A stretch of 64,000 nucleotides of DNA, from assembly GCA_028277645.1 (NCBI GenBank), contig JANQFV010000037.1, positions 186,001 through 250,000 on the forward strand, written 5' to 3'. The position numbers and the translations under genes were made by a program. The notes beneath the pieces were generated by a model. It did no database searches, was not told the DNA's origin, and saw only the letters and a list, made by a program, of their open reading frames with translations. The stretch's first letter is position 1. Each line of letters starts with the position of its first letter. Below are positions 9,353 to 17,855 of this stretch, piece by piece. Source of the DNA: Phycisphaerae bacterium (GTDB lineage: Bacteria; Planctomycetota; Phycisphaerae; UBA1845; Fen-1342).

Positions 9353-11320
9353 ATGGAATCCGCGGCCGCCGACAGCTTGGGCCAGATCAACCCGCGCATG
9401 GGACTGTTGCAACCGACCGACATCAACGGCCCGTCGGCGGCCCCCACTGACGTCGCCATCTCGCCAGTCGCACCCGCACCGCACCTGGCAGTCATCACCG
9501 ACGTCTGGTCCTGGACGGCGCGAAAGTACCGCATTCGCGCCACCGTGCTACTGATCGCGAACTTCCTGCTGTTCTGCGGGTTGTGCGTCTTCACGCATTG
9601 GCTGCACTACGCGCGCCTGTTTGACTTTTCCATTCAGACGTACCTCCAGCCACTTCGGTTCTGGGGCCCTGCTACGCTGAACCTGAACGACCTGGTGCTC
9701 TTCCCGATCAGCGTCGACATGACGCCCATGTACGGCATCGTCGTTGGCCTGCTCGTCGCTTCAATGGTCGCGGTGCCGATTTCCGTCGCGATCGTCTACC
9801 GTTTCGGCTCAGCGATTCCCTTCATTCTCGCCGTCGCAATCTTCGCCCATATGCCCTGGCTCGCATTCACTTTGCTGTGCAGTTGCATCCTCGCGGCCGT
9901 GCGGCCGTTCCGCATGACGTTCCGCTACGGCTCCGCATTGCTCGGCATGGTGCCCGTCCTGATTTACCTCTATCTCGCAACGCGCGGCTCGTCCGAGATC
10001 CTGACCGCGAGTATCTCTCCCGAGCGCAAGCTGCTACTCGCTGGGCCGTGGCTCCTCGCAATCCTCGCGGCCTGCACCATGCTCGCGGCCATCATCTTCA
10101 TCGCGCGCCTCGTCAATTTCCGCCCCGGCGCAGTCGCCCCCGTCATGGCGGTCATGTTCGCGACGCCGGCGATCCTTTTCCACTCCAGCGTTGGTGTCGA
10201 CGAACTCACGTATCGCGTGCTCGAGTCGGAATATGGCCCGCGCTCCGAACGATTTGAGCCGGTTCAGGACGCTACTGTGCGTATCCTCAACCTCCTGCAC
10301 GACTGGACCCGCCCGGGCATTGAACGCGAGCCGCTGCGCACCGCACTGCTGGCCGTGTGGAATGCGCGCCCGGGGGACATCACCGCGATCAAACACCGCG
10401 TGGCACGGCCGCTGATCCTCGAATTGCTCGCCAACCGCCAGGCCGCGTACGACGCCTGCCAGAGCTTCATCGCCGATCATCCGCGCAGTCGCTACATCCC
10501 GAACGCACTGTTCCTGCAGGCCCGTGCCCTGGACACACGCCTGGACGAGCGGCAACTGCTGGGACCGGCTGCGCAGCAGGAGCTCTACACGGACTTCCCG
10601 CACGTGCAGTCCGAACCGGTCTGGGCCAGTCTGCTGGCACAATTCCCGCAATCGCCACTGACTGCCGCAGCGCGGCTGCGTTTGGCGCAGCTACGCCTGC
10701 GCAAGGGCGATGCAGATGGCGCGCTCGCCGCCCTGTCCGCGCGCGAGCTTCCGGTGCCCGCGCCTCCCGGCGCATCGCGACAACGTGTACGCAGTCTGCT
10801 GGACACCGAGCCGCCCGAAGCCAGCCTCGACTTCGAGCCCGAGCCCTACCAGTTCGAAGCGCTGCGCCTGCGCGAGCTGATCCGGGCCAATCGCGACGAT
10901 CCGAAATACGGCGTTGAACCGCTCCAGGCGCTGGCCACACTCGATCCGCACCGCGCTCAGTACCTGGAGCAACTCCAACGCTTAGCGGCCCACTATCCCG
11001 AGAGTCTGCTCTACGACAATCTGTGCGTGCGCTGGGCCAGTGCCCACCGCGACCGCCACCAACGCGCGTCGCAACTCCGCGCGTGCCTCTCAGCATTCCC
11101 CACCGGCGACGCGCTGCCGGAGGCAATATTCCAACTCGCCGATCTCGAGATTCATGCGTTCGGCATCACCGATCCCGCGAGCCGCGCGGCGGGTCTTGAA
11201 CGACTCCACGAAATCGTCGCGCGCTTCCCGGACTCCTGCTGGTCACGGGCGGCGGCAGAGCGCCTACGCATTGTGGAGCCGCAGAGCGAGTCCGAGCCTG
11301 AAACGGAAGTGGAAGCTTGA
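9353..11320 (+). CDS. Membrane protein with C-terminal TPR-like helical repeats, function unknown
   Basis: 655 residues from the ATG at 9353 (MESAAADSLG). After a ~70-residue Pro/Ala-rich N-terminus there are about five or six hydrophobic membrane segments (for example ATVLLIANFLLFCGLCVF and PFILAVAIFAHMPWLAFTLL) up to residue ~290. The remainder is soluble and helical, with TPR-like spacing (FIADHPRSRYIPNALFLQAR, LLAQFPQSPLTAAARLRLAQ, LAAHYPESLLYDNLCVRWAS), reminiscent of BamD/YbgF-type repeats. Its stop overlaps the ubiX start, so it heads a four-gene chain. No enzyme motif was found. The upstream frame reaches 9242 but lies within the tRNA and was discarded; no strong Shine-Dalgarno marks the start. 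Confidence 0.75.
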   Translation: MESAAADSLGQINPRMGLLQPTDINGPSAAPTDVAISPVAPAPHLAVITDVWSWTARKYRIRATVLLIANFLLFCGLCVFTHWLHYARLFDFSIQTYLQPLRFWGPATLNLNDLVLFPISVDMTPMYGIVVGLLVASMVAVPISVAIVYRFGSAIPFILAVAIFAHMPWLAFTLLCSCILAAVRPFRMTFRYGSALLGMVPVLIYLYLATRGSSEILTASISPERKLLLAGPWLLAILAACTMLAAIIFIARLVNFRPGAVAPVMAVMFATPAILFHSSVGVDELTYRVLESEYGPRSERFEPVQDATVRILNLLHDWTRPGIEREPLRTALLAVWNARPGDITAIKHRVARPLILELLANRQAAYDACQSFIADHPRSRYIPNALFLQARALDTRLDERQLLGPAAQQELYTDFPHVQSEPVWASLLAQFPQSPLTAAARLRLAQLRLRKGDADGALAALSARELPVPAPPGASRQRVRSLLDTEPPEASLDFEPEPYQFEALRLRELIRANRDDPKYGVEPLQALATLDPHRAQYLEQLQRLAAHYPESLLYDNLCVRWASAHRDRHQRASQLRACLSAFPTGDALPEAIFQLADLEIHAFGITDPASRAAGLERLHEIVARFPDSCWSRAAAERLRIVEPQSESEPETEVEA

Positions 11321-11928
11321 AACAGATCGTAATGGCCATCACCGGCGCCAGCGGCGCCCCGTACGCCCGGCGACTCGCTCAGTGCCTCGTCGAGCGCGAC
11401 GTACACCTGCACTTGGTCGTCTCGCCTTACGGCGCGCGCATCCTCGCTGACGAGCTCGGCATCAAGCGTGTCGACCTCGCCGCACTGCTCGGCCACGAAC
11501 CGTCCAACGCCACGCTATACGCCCACCGCGATCAAGGCGCGCGGCTGTCCAGCGGGTCCTTTATCACCGACGCGATGGTCGTGTGCCCGTGCAGCAGCAA
11601 CACGCTAGCCGCAATCGCCGCCGGCACGGCTGACAACCTCATCACCCGCGCCGCGATGGTCACGCTCAAGGAACATCGCCGCCTGATCTTGGTGCCGCGC
11701 GAGATGCCGCTCAGCCAGATCGAAATCGCCAACATGCTGCGCATCAGCCAGGCCGGCGGATTGATCTGCCCGGCCTGCCCCGGCTATTACATGCAGCCGC
11801 AACGCGTCGCCGACCTGGTCGATTTTGTGGTCGGCCGCGTGCTCGATCTGCTCGAAATACCCCACGATCTCAACACGCGCTGGGCACCGCAGGATCCCCC
11901 CGCAAACGACGCCCGATATGCCGACTGA
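11317..11928 (+). CDS. ubiX: Flavin prenyltransferase UbiX
   Basis: Makes prenylated FMN from FMN and dimethylallyl phosphate, the cofactor needed by UbiD-type decarboxylases in quinone biosynthesis. The N-terminus MAITGASGAPYARRLAQCL is the family's FMN-binding loop; VVCPCSSNTLAAIAAGTADN, LVPREMPLSQIEIANMLRIS and PACPGYYMQP are all UbiX signatures. Length is 203 residues. The start is probably TTG at 11317, overlapping the previous stop (TTGA) with GGAAG upstream; an ATG five codons later would lose residues normally present. The end overlaps the prenyltransferase start by 11 bases. No ubiD is in the window. Confidence 0.93.
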   Translation: MKQIVMAITGASGAPYARRLAQCLVERDVHLHLVVSPYGARILADELGIKRVDLAALLGHEPSNATLYAHRDQGARLSSGSFITDAMVVCPCSSNTLAAIAAGTADNLITRAAMVTLKEHRRLILVPREMPLSQIEIANMLRISQAGGLICPACPGYYMQPQRVADLVDFVVGRVLDLLEIPHDLNTRWAPQDPPANDARYAD

Positions 11929-12817
11929 AGCGCTATCCGGACCGCTGCGCTCCGTCCGCGTCTGGGCGGACATGATCAAGCTCAGCCACTCCGTGTTCGC
12001 CCTGCCCTTCGCACTGCTGGCAACGTTCCTCGCCGCGCGCCCGAACGCACCGACCGTGCTGCAATTCACCCTGATCGTCGTCTGCATGGTCGCCGCTCGC
12101 AGCGCCGCGATGACGTTCAATCGCATCGCTGACGTACACATCGACGCCCGAAATCCGCGCACACAGAACCGCCCGCTACCCCGCGGCACAATCTCACCAA
12201 CGGCCGCGTGGCTGTTCTTTCTGGCAACCTGCGCGCTGTTCATCGCAACCTGCGGCTTGTTCTACTGGTTTGCCGGCAACTACTGGCCAATCGCGTTGTC
12301 AGTACCAGTGCTCCTGTTTCTCTGCGCGTATTCGTACGCCAAGCGCTTCACGCGCTTCGCCCACTTTGTCCTCGGCATCGGCATCGCATTCGCGCCCGTC
12401 GCCGCCTGGATCGCGATCAACCCTACGACCCTCGGGCCGCCGGCGTGGTTGTTGATGCTCGCGGTCGCCTGCTGGATCGCCGGCTTCGATCTCATCTATG
12501 CCTGCCAAGACGTCGACGTCGATCGCGCCGAAGGCCTGCACAGCATCCCCGCCGCTCTGGGCATCGCCCCGGCGCTCTGGATCGCACGAGGACTGCACGT
12601 CGTGACCGTCGTTGCCCTGATCGCGGTTGGCAATGCCGCAGACCTCCGCACGCTCTACTACGCGGGCACAGCCTGCGTGGCACTGCTGCTGATCATCGAG
12701 AACGCACTCGTTAGCCCCTGCGACCTCTCGCGTGTCAACCTCGCCTTCTTCACCGTCAACGGAATCGTCGGCCTGGTGCTGGGCGGCCTCGGCATTCTCG
12801 ATATCCTGTTGGCGTGA
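11918..12817 (+). CDS. UbiA-family prenyltransferase (4-hydroxybenzoate/MqnP type)
   Basis: Integral membrane enzyme that attaches a polyprenyl chain to an aromatic quinone precursor. The first Mg-diphosphate motif is NRIADVHIDARNPRTQNRPL (residues ~66-85) and the second FDLIYACQDVDVDRAEGLHS. The NPRTxNRPLP and YxCQDxxxDxxxGLHSIP patterns are what I associate with the UbiA homologues of the futalosine menaquinone pathway (mqnP) as well as ubiA. Start ATG 11918 gives 299 residues, the usual length, with about eight membrane helices. It is translationally coupled to ubiX before it and shares GTGA with the glycosyltransferase after it. Whether the product is ubiquinone or menaquinone is inferred from phylum, not shown. 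Confidence 0.9.
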   Translation: MPTEALSGPLRSVRVWADMIKLSHSVFALPFALLATFLAARPNAPTVLQFTLIVVCMVAARSAAMTFNRIADVHIDARNPRTQNRPLPRGTISPTAAWLFFLATCALFIATCGLFYWFAGNYWPIALSVPVLLFLCAYSYAKRFTRFAHFVLGIGIAFAPVAAWIAINPTTLGPPAWLLMLAVACWIAGFDLIYACQDVDVDRAEGLHSIPAALGIAPALWIARGLHVVTVVALIAVGNAADLRTLYYAGTACVALLLIIENALVSPCDLSRVNLAFFTVNGIVGLVLGGLGILDILLA

Positions 12818-14559
12818 GCTCCCGCGAGGCCCCGAAACCTCGACGTGTACGCCAGCGTCGCTTCCCAGCGGCGACGGCAGCGACCGCGCTCTGGGCGGTT
12901 ATCATGTTCCCGCTGTTGTTCTGGGGACTGCCGACTTCCGAAACTGACGACTTGCTCTTCGCCGACAACGAACCCTGGCCCCCCAACCGCTACAACGTCG
13001 AAGACGCCCTGGAACAACGCCGTGCGCGCGACGCCGGCGCCGATACCGACCTCGATCCACTGGCCGACCACACACAGCCGATCGAACTCACCGCCACCGA
13101 CGCGGACCGCGCGCAGATCCTCCGCCGCTACCGCCTCTACTCCCGCCAGCCCGACGAGATCATCGTCTTCCAGGCCCTGCAGCGCATGAACCCGCGCGCC
13201 GGCGACTTCGACCCACGTCTCTACCAATACGGCGGCGGATACCTGTATCTTGTCGCGGCCTCATTCGTCGCCGCTGATCTGGTCGGTTTCGCCAACGTCA
13301 CGTCTGACGCCAACGTATACTTGGAGCAGCCGGAGTCGTTCGCGCGCTTCTACGTCGTCGCACGCGTCCTCTCGCTGGTGTTCGGCGGACTGGCACTGCT
13401 CGCCGTCCGGCAGCTCGCGCGGCACGCGGCGGGGCGCACTGCGGGTTGGCTCGCGTTCCTCCTGGTAGCCTGTTCGCCCGTATTCATCACCGCCGTCGTC
13501 GAGGCGAAGCCCCACCTGCCCTCAGCGGCACTGATCCTCTGGGCCGCGCTCAGCGCACTCCGCTATCACCGCACTGGTCGCCTGCGCGACGCCCTGTGGT
13601 CTGGCGCACAAGCCGGCTACGCCTTCGGCCTCGTGCTCACCGGTTGCCTCTCCGCAATACTCGCGCCGGTGCTGCTCGCGATGAGCCGTTCACCATCGCG
13701 TGCGAAGGTACTACGGCACCTCGCATACGCAACGCTGCTGGCCGCCGCGGTCTATGCCGTTACCAACCCCTACGTCGTCTATCACCTCGCCATCGGCGGC
13801 GAAGCCCTGCGAAGCAACCTCGGCAACTCAACCGCGATGTATGAAGACCAGATGTCCCGCGCCGCCGCCGGAACACTGCGCGTCTTCGATTTGTTGCTCG
13901 AATCTCTCGGCCCTGGAGTTCTGCTGTTAGGCGTCATAGGACTAGCGACACTCGTGCGCACCTATCCGCGCCGCACGCTCATCGTCACCGGGCCAGGATT
14001 GCTGATGCTGCTGATGGGATGTCTGCTCGGAGCGAGCAAGCCGGCCGAGTTCGCCCGCTTTCTTATCCTTCCGGCCATGCTGCTGTGTGTGGCGGCCGCG
14101 ATCCTGCTCGCCTGGGCCGCGCGACGCCGACGTGTGCCGGCACTCGTCGCCGCGGTAGTCGCACTCGTTCTGCTGCCGACGTCAGCCTACGTCAACGCGA
14201 TCGCCACGGACGCGGCGGGCACGCACGAGTCGCGCCGGGCCGCCGCCCGCGCACTGCTAACGCGGATGGCGCAAACCGATTCGCTGGCACTGATCCAGGA
14301 ACCCGCCCCGTACGCCACGCCGCCCATCGACTTCGTGCAACGTCGCGTCATCCTGTTACCCGACGCCGCGCCGGAGAACCTCAACACCGACGATCTCCCT
14401 ACCTGGCTCGTCTACACCGCTGACGACGACCAGGCACACGCCCAAGCCTGGTGGCACGCGTACTACAAACTCGATCGGCGCATCCCAGGGTCCGACACGC
14501 GGCTTAGCCCCATTACCTGGGCCAACAAACCCGTCTACATCTACCGCCGACCGAACTGA
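12814..14559 (+). CDS. GT-C superfamily membrane glycosyltransferase-like protein
   Basis: 581 residues with a basic N-terminus, then one membrane helix, a ~90-residue loop with acidic residues just after it (TSETDDLLFADNEPWPP), and about nine more helices. That plan, with acidic residues in the first extracytoplasmic loop, is typical of lipid-sugar-dependent GT-C enzymes, but sequence identity to a named subfamily is not evident to me. The GTG start at 12814 overlaps the prenyltransferase stop (GTGA), so it is co-translated with the quinone genes. A functional link to quinones is not obvious; an alternative is a role in envelope glycosylation. Confidence 0.7.
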   Translation: MSSREAPKPRRVRQRRFPAATAATALWAVIMFPLLFWGLPTSETDDLLFADNEPWPPNRYNVEDALEQRRARDAGADTDLDPLADHTQPIELTATDADRAQILRRYRLYSRQPDEIIVFQALQRMNPRAGDFDPRLYQYGGGYLYLVAASFVAADLVGFANVTSDANVYLEQPESFARFYVVARVLSLVFGGLALLAVRQLARHAAGRTAGWLAFLLVACSPVFITAVVEAKPHLPSAALILWAALSALRYHRTGRLRDALWSGAQAGYAFGLVLTGCLSAILAPVLLAMSRSPSRAKVLRHLAYATLLAAAVYAVTNPYVVYHLAIGGEALRSNLGNSTAMYEDQMSRAAAGTLRVFDLLLESLGPGVLLLGVIGLATLVRTYPRRTLIVTGPGLLMLLMGCLLGASKPAEFARFLILPAMLLCVAAAILLAWAARRRRVPALVAAVVALVLLPTSAYVNAIATDAAGTHESRRAAARALLTRMAQTDSLALIQEPAPYATPPIDFVQRRVILLPDAAPENLNTDDLPTWLVYTADDDQAHAQAWWHAYYKLDRRIPGSDTRLSPITWANKPVYIYRRPN

Positions 14560-14645
14560 AGCAAGTTCCAAACCGCTGGGCTATGCGCAGACACTCGCTT
14601 GCGCTTCGTGCTCCGATCTCGATCCTCAATCCTGCGCAATGAAGC

Positions 14646-14680
14646 GGGCGACCCCGCCTGGTGACCACGCGGCGTCGCCC
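14646..14680. terminator. Hairpin between convergent genes
   Basis: Arms GGGCGACCCCGCCTGG (14646-14661) and CCACGCGGCGTCGCCC (14665-14680) pair at 14 of 16 positions around the loop TGA. It lies between the 3' ends of the glycosyltransferase (plus) and the collagen-like gene (minus), so it could end transcripts from both sides. There is no T-run, which is common in high-GC genomes. Confidence 0.55.
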
Positions 14681-14716
14681 ACTGGACGCTAAGTCTGCGT
14701 TACAGTTTCGGCCGTT

Positions 14717-15472
14717 CTACGGCTCCATCACGACGATGCTGAAGTCCGCGTTCTGCGGCGACGATGCACCGTCGACGATCTTCTGGATGTAAACCTCGAG
14801 CGTCAACGTGTCCGGGATGTCGTTGTCGTCAGTGTCCTCGAACGTCATCGGCGTTACGGCGCTGGTCAAGGGCACCGGATCCGGGCCGACGATGAACAAC
14901 GTGTCCGGCGTGATGACGGTCGGGAAATCCGACGCGACCAGGGTCGCCAGCGCGGCGTCCTCAGTGATCGTCACTACGATCTCGTAGTGACCGACACCCA
15001 GTTGCGTCGCGCTGATCGGGTTGCCCGCCTTGTCGCTCGTGACCTTGCCGGCGGCATCGATGCGCGCTCGGGCGATCACACCCGTGAGATCCTCGCCGTC
15101 CTCACCGTCTTGGCCATCCTGACCGTCCTGGCCGTCCTGCCCCGGCGCGCCGTCCTCGCCGTCTTGGCCATCCTGACCGTCCTGGCCGTTTGTACCGTCA
15201 GTGCCGTCCTCACCATCCTGGCCTGCGGGGCCTTGCGGGCCGGCAGGACCCTGTGGGCCTGCGGGACCCTGCGGACCCTCGGGACCCTCCGGGCCAACTG
15301 CGCCAGGATTGCCCTGCAGGTTCTGAACGTCGGTCGAGAGTGCATCGAAATCCGAGTTCAACTGATCGATCTGATCCTGAACTCCCGTCGTGTCTTCGGT
15401 CGGGCAGCCGCCGCAGAGTGCCGCTACGAGCAATGAAGCCGCGCCGACGTATGCAAAAGTTCTTCCGGTCAT
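14717..15472 (-). CDS. Collagen-like repeat lipoprotein
   Basis: 251 residues. The signal [20 protein letters not shown] with GGCP after it suggests a lipidated Cys near residue 23. Next is a short heptad-like segment ([20 protein letters not shown]), probably a coiled-coil trimerisation stem, then about 27 Gly-X-Y triplets ([16 protein letters not shown], then [13 protein letters not shown]) rich in Asp/Glu, then a beta-rich C-terminal domain of ~110 residues. Bacterial collagens with this plan form extracellular stalks. Start at 15472 has GGAG about 11 bases upstream. The last residues (AxFxIxVxxP) match the end of the next gene upstream in the same direction, so the two may share a domain. 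Confidence 0.85.
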   Translation of the reverse strand: MTGRTFAYVGAASLLVAALCGGCPTEDTTGVQDQIDQLNSDFDALSTDVQNLQGNPGAVGPEGPEGPQGPAGPQGPAGPQGPAGQDGEDGTDGTNGQDGQDGQDGEDGAPGQDGQDGQDGQDGEDGEDLTGVIARARIDAAGKVTSDKAGNPISATQLGVGHYEIVVTITEDAALATLVASDFPTVITPDTLFIVGPDPVPLTSAVTPMTFEDTDDNDIPDTLTLEVYIQKIVDGASSPQNADFSIVVMEP

Positions 15473-15693
15473 GATGATGAAATCTCCTGGAAAGGAGTGA
15501 ACGTGACCCGCAAGACCCTCGCGGTGCTGCTCACCCAATACCCTTACTCACGTCGCCTGATCCCCAGTGTGCAAGATCATAGGCGTTTCGGTACGCAGAA
15601 GTCCAATAATACGAACTATATTCTCACTCAACGCGCCGTATTGAGACGATCGTCCGGTAACAATCGCGATCTCAGTATTTCGCGCGTTGGTCG

Positions 15694-16221
15694 TCACGGT
15701 GACAAAACCTCTATCTCGAACGCCGCCGGCTCCGGCCGAGGCGTATCATCAATCCGCTGGATCGTCACGGTCAGGATCAGCGTTTGCCCTGCCAGCACCC
15801 GGTCCGTAACCGACGCCATCAGCGGGACATACGATCGACTAGTTTCCGCGTGGTACGCGTCCGGTCGCACCCGAGCGCGATACGCGTCAACCGGCGCCGC
15901 GTCGCCCGCGGGCAACTCTAAAGATATCGCGTAAACCCCAGATTTCACGCGGTTTACAGAAATCGGCCCTGCGAAGCTCATCAAGCTGCCGTCCGACCGC
16001 ACGTTCGCACGGGCCAACTGCCCCGGCTCCAGCGGCGTTTCCTCGGGTAAAGCAGGCAACACAATGTGGGGCGCAGCGTTATCTCCTGCCGTAAACACAT
16101 CATCCACAGTACTTTGCGGTCCGCACCCGCACACCGCGACGACAGAACCCACCGCCACGTAAACCGCGCACGATGCGAACACGGTCAAGCGCCTGCCGGT
16201 CAATCCGCGATTGGCGAGCAT
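15694..16221 (-). CDS. Small secreted lipoprotein, function unknown
   Basis: 175 residues from ATG 16221, chosen because AGGAG lies eight bases upstream. The N-terminus is a signal peptide ending VAVCGCGPQ, consistent with lipidation. The body is beta-rich (SGVYAISLELPAGDAAPVDA) and ends LILTVTIQRIDDTPRPEPAA then FEIEVLSP. This end resembles [20 protein letters not shown] then FSIVVMEP of the collagen-like protein 220 bases downstream, suggesting that the two are partial paralogues or partners. The 221 bases between them (15473-15693) contain no gene I can support. Confidence 0.7.
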   Translation of the reverse strand: MLANRGLTGRRLTVFASCAVYVAVGSVVAVCGCGPQSTVDDVFTAGDNAAPHIVLPALPEETPLEPGQLARANVRSDGSLMSFAGPISVNRVKSGVYAISLELPAGDAAPVDAYRARVRPDAYHAETSRSYVPLMASVTDRVLAGQTLILTVTIQRIDDTPRPEPAAFEIEVLSP

Positions 16222-16374
16222 CGGACAATCTCCTGACCGGGAGTGCGCCCGAGATGCGCTAACTCCCCAGGTCACAAAACTCTAGGCCCCGAAAACGCCA
16301 CATCTCAAGCGCGCCCGTACTCGAAAGGCATGATTTTTAGGAAGTGGTGTAGTTATCCGGACGAACTGCGCAGA

Positions 16375-16680
16375 TTAGCGAATCCACACGCCCGTGCGAT
16401 ACGTCTCACGGCTGTGGTGAGTACCGCCGTAACGGTTGTAGTGCGACTCGCGGTCGTAGAGGTAGGAGTCGTAGTACGTGACGTCCTGAAGCCGCAGACC
16501 GGTCGACACCGCCGGCCAGTCGGACCGCGGCCCCACCTGCTGAGCAAGCCAGGCATGATCTGCCGTTGGTCCCAGCGCCAGATTCGGCGCCTGCGGTCCG
16601 TGCAGAACGGTACCCGACCGCGAAGCGCAGCCCGTCAGCGTCAGGCATACAAGTGTCAGGAACAGACAGTATCGCATCAT
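16375..16680 (-). CDS. Small lipoprotein, function unknown
   Basis: 101 residues. MMRYCLFLTLVCLTLTGCAS is a compact lipoprotein signal with LTGC lipobox (Cys at residue 18). The mature part is rich in Tyr, Ser and Arg (TYYDSYLYDRESHYNRYGGT), without a domain I recognise. Start could be either of two adjacent ATGs (16680 or 16677). It follows the oxidoreductase gene on the same strand by 109 bases, so it may have its own promoter. The 152 bases between it and the next gene hold nothing recognisable. Confidence 0.65.
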   Translation of the reverse strand: MMRYCLFLTLVCLTLTGCASRSGTVLHGPQAPNLALGPTADHAWLAQQVGPRSDWPAVSTGLRLQDVTYYDSYLYDRESHYNRYGGTHHSRETYRTGVWIR

Positions 16681-16789
16681 CTGTTTTACGGGCTCGCCGC
16701 GCGAGGCAGTCAAACCTGCCTGCGAACGTGCGAGGTCCGGCCCTACGCTCACGTCGATTTTCGGAAGATTGGTGACGTGGTCCGAGAAC

Positions 16790-17851
16790 TCAACTCGCCC
16801 AGAGGTTGCGAAGCTTCTCGGAGACGCGTACGAGCTTCCCCGATTCCACGGCACGGGCCTCGAGCCAAGCCAGGCACACACTGGTCCGTGTCGACGTCGG
16901 CAGACACCGTTCCACCGGCCGCCCCGCTCGCACACACTGGATGAAGTAATCCAGCTCATTCGCCAGCGCGTCACCCTCGCACGCGATGCGCTCCGGCTCG
17001 GCGCCGCCTGCGTACAGCAGCACCTCCTCGCCGCGGCTCAGTTGCCAGTCGAGCGTACCGAACTCACCCACCACCGTGATGCCCATGTCGAACTTGAACG
17101 GCGGCGTAAACGCCCAACCGCCTTCCAGCGTCACATAGCGCCCGTCCTCATACGACCACGTGGCGACAAGATGATCGACGTTCTTGGTAGGGCCGATGCT
17201 GCCACGAGCCACGATTTCCGCCGGCAATCCGAACACGTGCTGCGCGTAATCGACATCGTGAACGTGCAGGTCCAGAAAACCGCCGCCACTCTGCGCCGCG
17301 TCCATCAGCCAGTTGTCAGCGGAGTAGTCCGGCGGGCTGGAATCGCGCCGCAACGCTGCAAACCGCACCTTACCGATGCGCCCTTCCGCGATGTAGCGCT
17401 GAATCAGCTCGTAGTGCGGCCAGAAACGAATGCACTGCGCGATCATCAGCGTGCGACTACTCGCCTCCTGCGCCTGAATCATCCGATCACAATCCGCTGC
17501 GCGCACACCCATCGGCTTTTCGCACAGCACGTGCTTACCGGTTTCGAGCGCCGCGACAGTCACGTCCGCGTGTAGCGCGGTCGGCAGCGCGATGAGCACG
17601 GCATCAATGTCCGGATCAGCGGTCAGCTCCTGCCAATCGGCGTACTTCCGCGCAGTCGGCGGAACCGGCGGACCATCGATGCCGTCGCCGTAATCCAGAT
17701 TGCCGAGCCCCGTCCCCCACTTCCCCGCGCGCCGGTCCGCATCTCGATCACACACGGCGACCAGTTCTGCATCCGGATGTACTCGCACGCGCACCAGATG
17801 CCCCTGTCCCATGAATCCCAGACCACAGATCCCAAACCGAAGCTTGCTCAT
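16790..17851 (-). CDS. Gfo/Idh/MocA family oxidoreductase
   Basis: NAD(P)-dependent sugar or inositol dehydrogenase-like protein, 353 residues. The Rossmann motif GICGLGFMGQGH is at residues ~7-18; DIDAVLIALPTALHADVTVA and the nearly invariant GKHVLCEKPMG follow; GGGFLDLHVHDVDYAQHVFG carries the family's Asp/His pair. These enzymes are abundant in Planctomycetota for breakdown of unusual sugars, but the substrate cannot be read here. It starts four bases after the guaA stop, so it is almost certainly co-transcribed with guaA, although the functions are unrelated. The Shine-Dalgarno is weak, consistent with translational coupling. Confidence 0.9.
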   Translation of the reverse strand: MSKLRFGICGLGFMGQGHLVRVRVHPDAELVAVCDRDADRRAGKWGTGLGNLDYGDGIDGPPVPPTARKYADWQELTADPDIDAVLIALPTALHADVTVAALETGKHVLCEKPMGVRAADCDRMIQAQEASSRTLMIAQCIRFWPHYELIQRYIAEGRIGKVRFAALRRDSSPPDYSADNWLMDAAQSGGGFLDLHVHDVDYAQHVFGLPAEIVARGSIGPTKNVDHLVATWSYEDGRYVTLEGGWAFTPPFKFDMGITVVGEFGTLDWQLSRGEEVLLYAGGAEPERIACEGDALANELDYFIQCVRAGRPVERCLPTSTRTSVCLAWLEARAVESGKLVRVSEKLRNLWAS

Positions 17852-17855
17852 GCCA

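Noticed and set aside
15080..15300. Tandem repeats as a CRISPR or satellite
   Set aside because: They are Gly-X-Y codons of the collagen-like gene, in frame and translated.
16690..16974. N-terminal extension of the small lipoprotein to 16974
   Set aside because: It would be antisense-like in composition and would lie inside the oxidoreductase gene; the lipoprotein signal starts at 16680.
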